A stretch of 64,000 bases of DNA from Silene conica (Eukaryota > Streptophyta > Magnoliopsida > Caryophyllales > Caryophyllaceae): the NCBI GenBank assembly GCA_029255685.2, contig CM055311.2, forward strand, positions 58,983,048 to 59,047,047, read 5' to 3'. A program made the translations under genes and the position numbers. Shown in pieces: positions 62,114-64,000 of this stretch. The notes beneath the pieces are model-generated. The model searched no databases. It was given only the letters and a program-made list of their open reading frames with translations, and was not told the origin of the DNA. Every line of letters begins with the position of its first letter. The stretch's first letter is position 1.

Positions 62114-62857
62114 TGAAGAGTTAAGAACGATAAACACCTAAGAGGGAGAGGGGGTGAATTAGGTGTGACCCTTTTAAAATTTTGACGACTAAATCACTTG
62201 AGAGACTTAATAACGAGTAAGTTCACAAGATGAGCAGAGTATTCTATGCAACAATATGACTAACTGTTACACAGAAACTTGGAATCGTTGAAGTAAGCGA
62301 GAAATAACGAAGAGTATGAAAGTAAATAAGCAAACAACCAAAGTTTAAAAATTGGTTCAGTCTCTACTCCGAGACCTATATCCAACCGTTATTTTATTGA
62401 TTGTTTAGGAATTTACTCAAACAACTAAACTTTTACAATGAAAATAACTCGCCAACCTACTCCGGTTGCACTTGCTCAAAGCAACTCCGCTTCAAGACTT
62501 AGACTCAAACTTAAAGCTACTCCGCTTCAAGAGTTTATGAAGTTCTATCTCTTTGGTTTACACGATCAGAATCTCAGGGGTTCACTTAAGAAGATGGAGA
62601 TTTACATTTAAGATCTAAACACGAGAATCATGGAACAAACTCATTATGTCACAGTGCAGCTTACTGATACATGTAGATATTCAGACCCTTTGAAAAACGT
62701 TGAAGACTTTTTAAAACTTAGAACAATTTTGCAAAAAACTTAAAGAAAGATATTTGAAAGCTTAAGAGTTTTTGCAGAATTCTCAATAAATGTTTGTAAA
62801 GCCTTAGCATCTAATGAGAACAAAGGGTTCTTTTTATAGTGCAAAAGTCATGTAAAT
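62114..62857 (-). repeat. 5' LTR of the copia element, truncated
   Basis: Collinear with 56615-57325 of the 3' LTR, apart from a duplication of about 40 bp around 62495-62530. Similarity ends abruptly after 'agtcatgtaa' near 62857, so roughly 650 bp of the outer LTR is missing. Confidence 0.85.
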
Positions 62858-63897
62858 TTCTAATCGGCTTCGGAAATCTAACCTTAATCTTGCATTATCC
62901 GTTCTACTATACAACCTAAAAATAATAAATTTTAATCAAAAATAAATCGTAAACTAAGCTCGTTATTGTGATTCATGTTGCAAAACCGTTGTAAAATCGT
63001 TGTTTACACCGCTTCAAAACCGTTTTTTTTTTTTTTTTTGAGAAAACCGACATTTTTTTAAAGAATTTTAGTCAAAAAATCAAATGGGTTGAAGAGGAAG
63101 GCAAACTTGAAAGTTTATATAAAATGTCGATGATAATTAGTAAAAGTGTGGACCACTTTTAGCATGCCCTTTCTTACCAGACTTGGTGATTCTTGTTAGG
63201 CCCTATCCCTCGTTGGCTTCCGTTCTAACAAAAAAAACTATGGCCCACGTGCAAGGACTTGATGCATAGGAGTTGCATGTTTGTGCCAAGGGATCACGTC
63301 ATGAAAATATTGAAACAATAAGGTTTTCATAGTATTCTTGCCAGATTTGAGTTTTAATTGGTTGTCATCTTTCTCATGGAGTAGGAATGGCGAAGTTTCA
63401 CACAGTGGATTTTGCCCAGGTAGCTCTAAAAAAGGGCACACATTCATACTTCAGTTAGTCAGTTACAAGTCCTTATTACAACATTTTAGGATAGTTCTGT
63501 TTACTAGTGATACATAACTAATTTAGCTTTAATTTGGGTATTGCTGGGCTCTCAATTTGACAATAGCTGCTGAAATGCTACAAGTCTACAACTAACATAG
63601 TTCAACAATGACCTGCTACTACTCAAATCTCAATAATATGTAGTGTTCTAGACATGTTCCGAGGTGGATTCTTGTTGCAAAGGATATCCAACATCTTTAG
63701 CTTTCAGAGAGATATCATGAGCATAAATCTGAATTCTAACCTAAGAATTTTGAGTGCTGCAACTCATTTTTGATTCCATAATGCTATGGGAATAGCTTGA
63801 TTGACACATATGTGTAATAAAGGCTTTTTAAAATATCTTACATGCCTTAGGTGCACGTTTAAAGATGCGATTGTTTCTCTTGTAATTGTTAAGAAAA
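62858..63897. other. Spacer without recognised genes
   Basis: AT-rich DNA with a T tract near 63024-63040. No gene or transposon terminus was recognised. It could hold the 5' region of the putative gene to the right. Confidence 0.4.
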
Positions 63898-64000
63898 TGG
63901 GCAGTAAAGAAGAGGTGAAAGAAGATGAGAAAAGGCAGTTACAGGTGAAGAAACATAAGAAAAGCGACAACTTATTTGTATCTTCTCTTGTCTCCTCTTT
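63898..64000 (+). CDS. Possible start or internal exon of an unidentified gene (3' partial)
   Basis: From ATG 63898 the frame stays open to the window edge and begins MGSKEEVKEDEKRQLQVKKH, then KKSDNLFVSS. The Lys/Glu-rich composition and higher GC than the flanking DNA look coding. I do not recognise the family. It could equally be an internal exon, since 'gttaag' just upstream would serve as an acceptor. With only 34 codons visible the call is weak. Confidence 0.3.

Larger units (their letters stand above)
56615..62857 (-). mobile_element. Decayed Ty1/copia retrotransposon lacking reverse transcriptase
   Basis: Read on the minus strand, the order is: 5' LTR (62857-62114, 5'-truncated), PBS, gag with UBN2 and CCHC knuckles, protease, integrase, linker, polypurine tract (57984-57972, CAAAGGGGGAATT) and complete 3' LTR (57971-56615). 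Protease before integrase is the Ty1/copia order. Only about 430 bp separate the post-integrase linker from the polypurine tract, so reverse transcriptase and RNase H are deleted. Frameshifts separate the coding blocks. No target duplication can be read because the 5' LTR end is missing. Confidence 0.9.

Overview
This window is nuclear DNA from a flowering plant, most likely a eudicot. The two host genes have many GT-AG introns, most introns and spacers are AT-rich, and the rest is a dense mosaic of plant transposable elements. I cannot name the species from sequence alone.

There are two well-supported host genes, arranged tail to tail. From 123 to 11895 (+) lie the last twelve exons of a chloroplast TerC-family thylakoid membrane protein (TERC); its 5' exons and transit peptide are outside the window. 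From 31451 down to about 12801 (-) lies an apparently complete 18-exon gene for a TBC-domain Rab GTPase-activating protein with a C-terminal coiled coil. It keeps both catalytic fingers (IEKDLPR and YCQ). Their introns hold a truncated LINE, small MITE-like insertions, tandem repeats, and a TIR-bounded element that carries a proteasome alpha-1 (PAF) gene fragment. A possible third gene begins at 63898 and runs off the right edge.

From 31.68 to 62.86 kb I see essentially only mobile DNA. In order: a hAT-like element 230 bp upstream of the TBC start codon; a 10-kb non-coding LTR retrotransposon (32635-42648, target duplication ATAAA) whose long 5' LTR holds two Helitrons, one of which holds a further TIR element; fragments of a Ty3/gypsy LTR family with a 560-bp hAT-like insert; the 3' end of a CACTA element; three consecutive TIR elements separated only by (TA)n tracts (44811-51622); a gypsy 3' end with its LTR (54060-55885) and an inverted fragment of the same LTR; and a decayed Ty1/copia element on the minus strand (56615-62857) that keeps gag, protease and integrase remnants but has lost reverse transcriptase and RNase H.

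The most interesting material is the family of (TA)n-flanked elements. They share a GGATCCGGTGAGAAC terminal core, but each carries its own private short-motif tandem array. Next are the PAF fragment captured inside a TBC intron, and a Helitron insertion whose empty site is preserved in the other LTR of the same retrotransposon.
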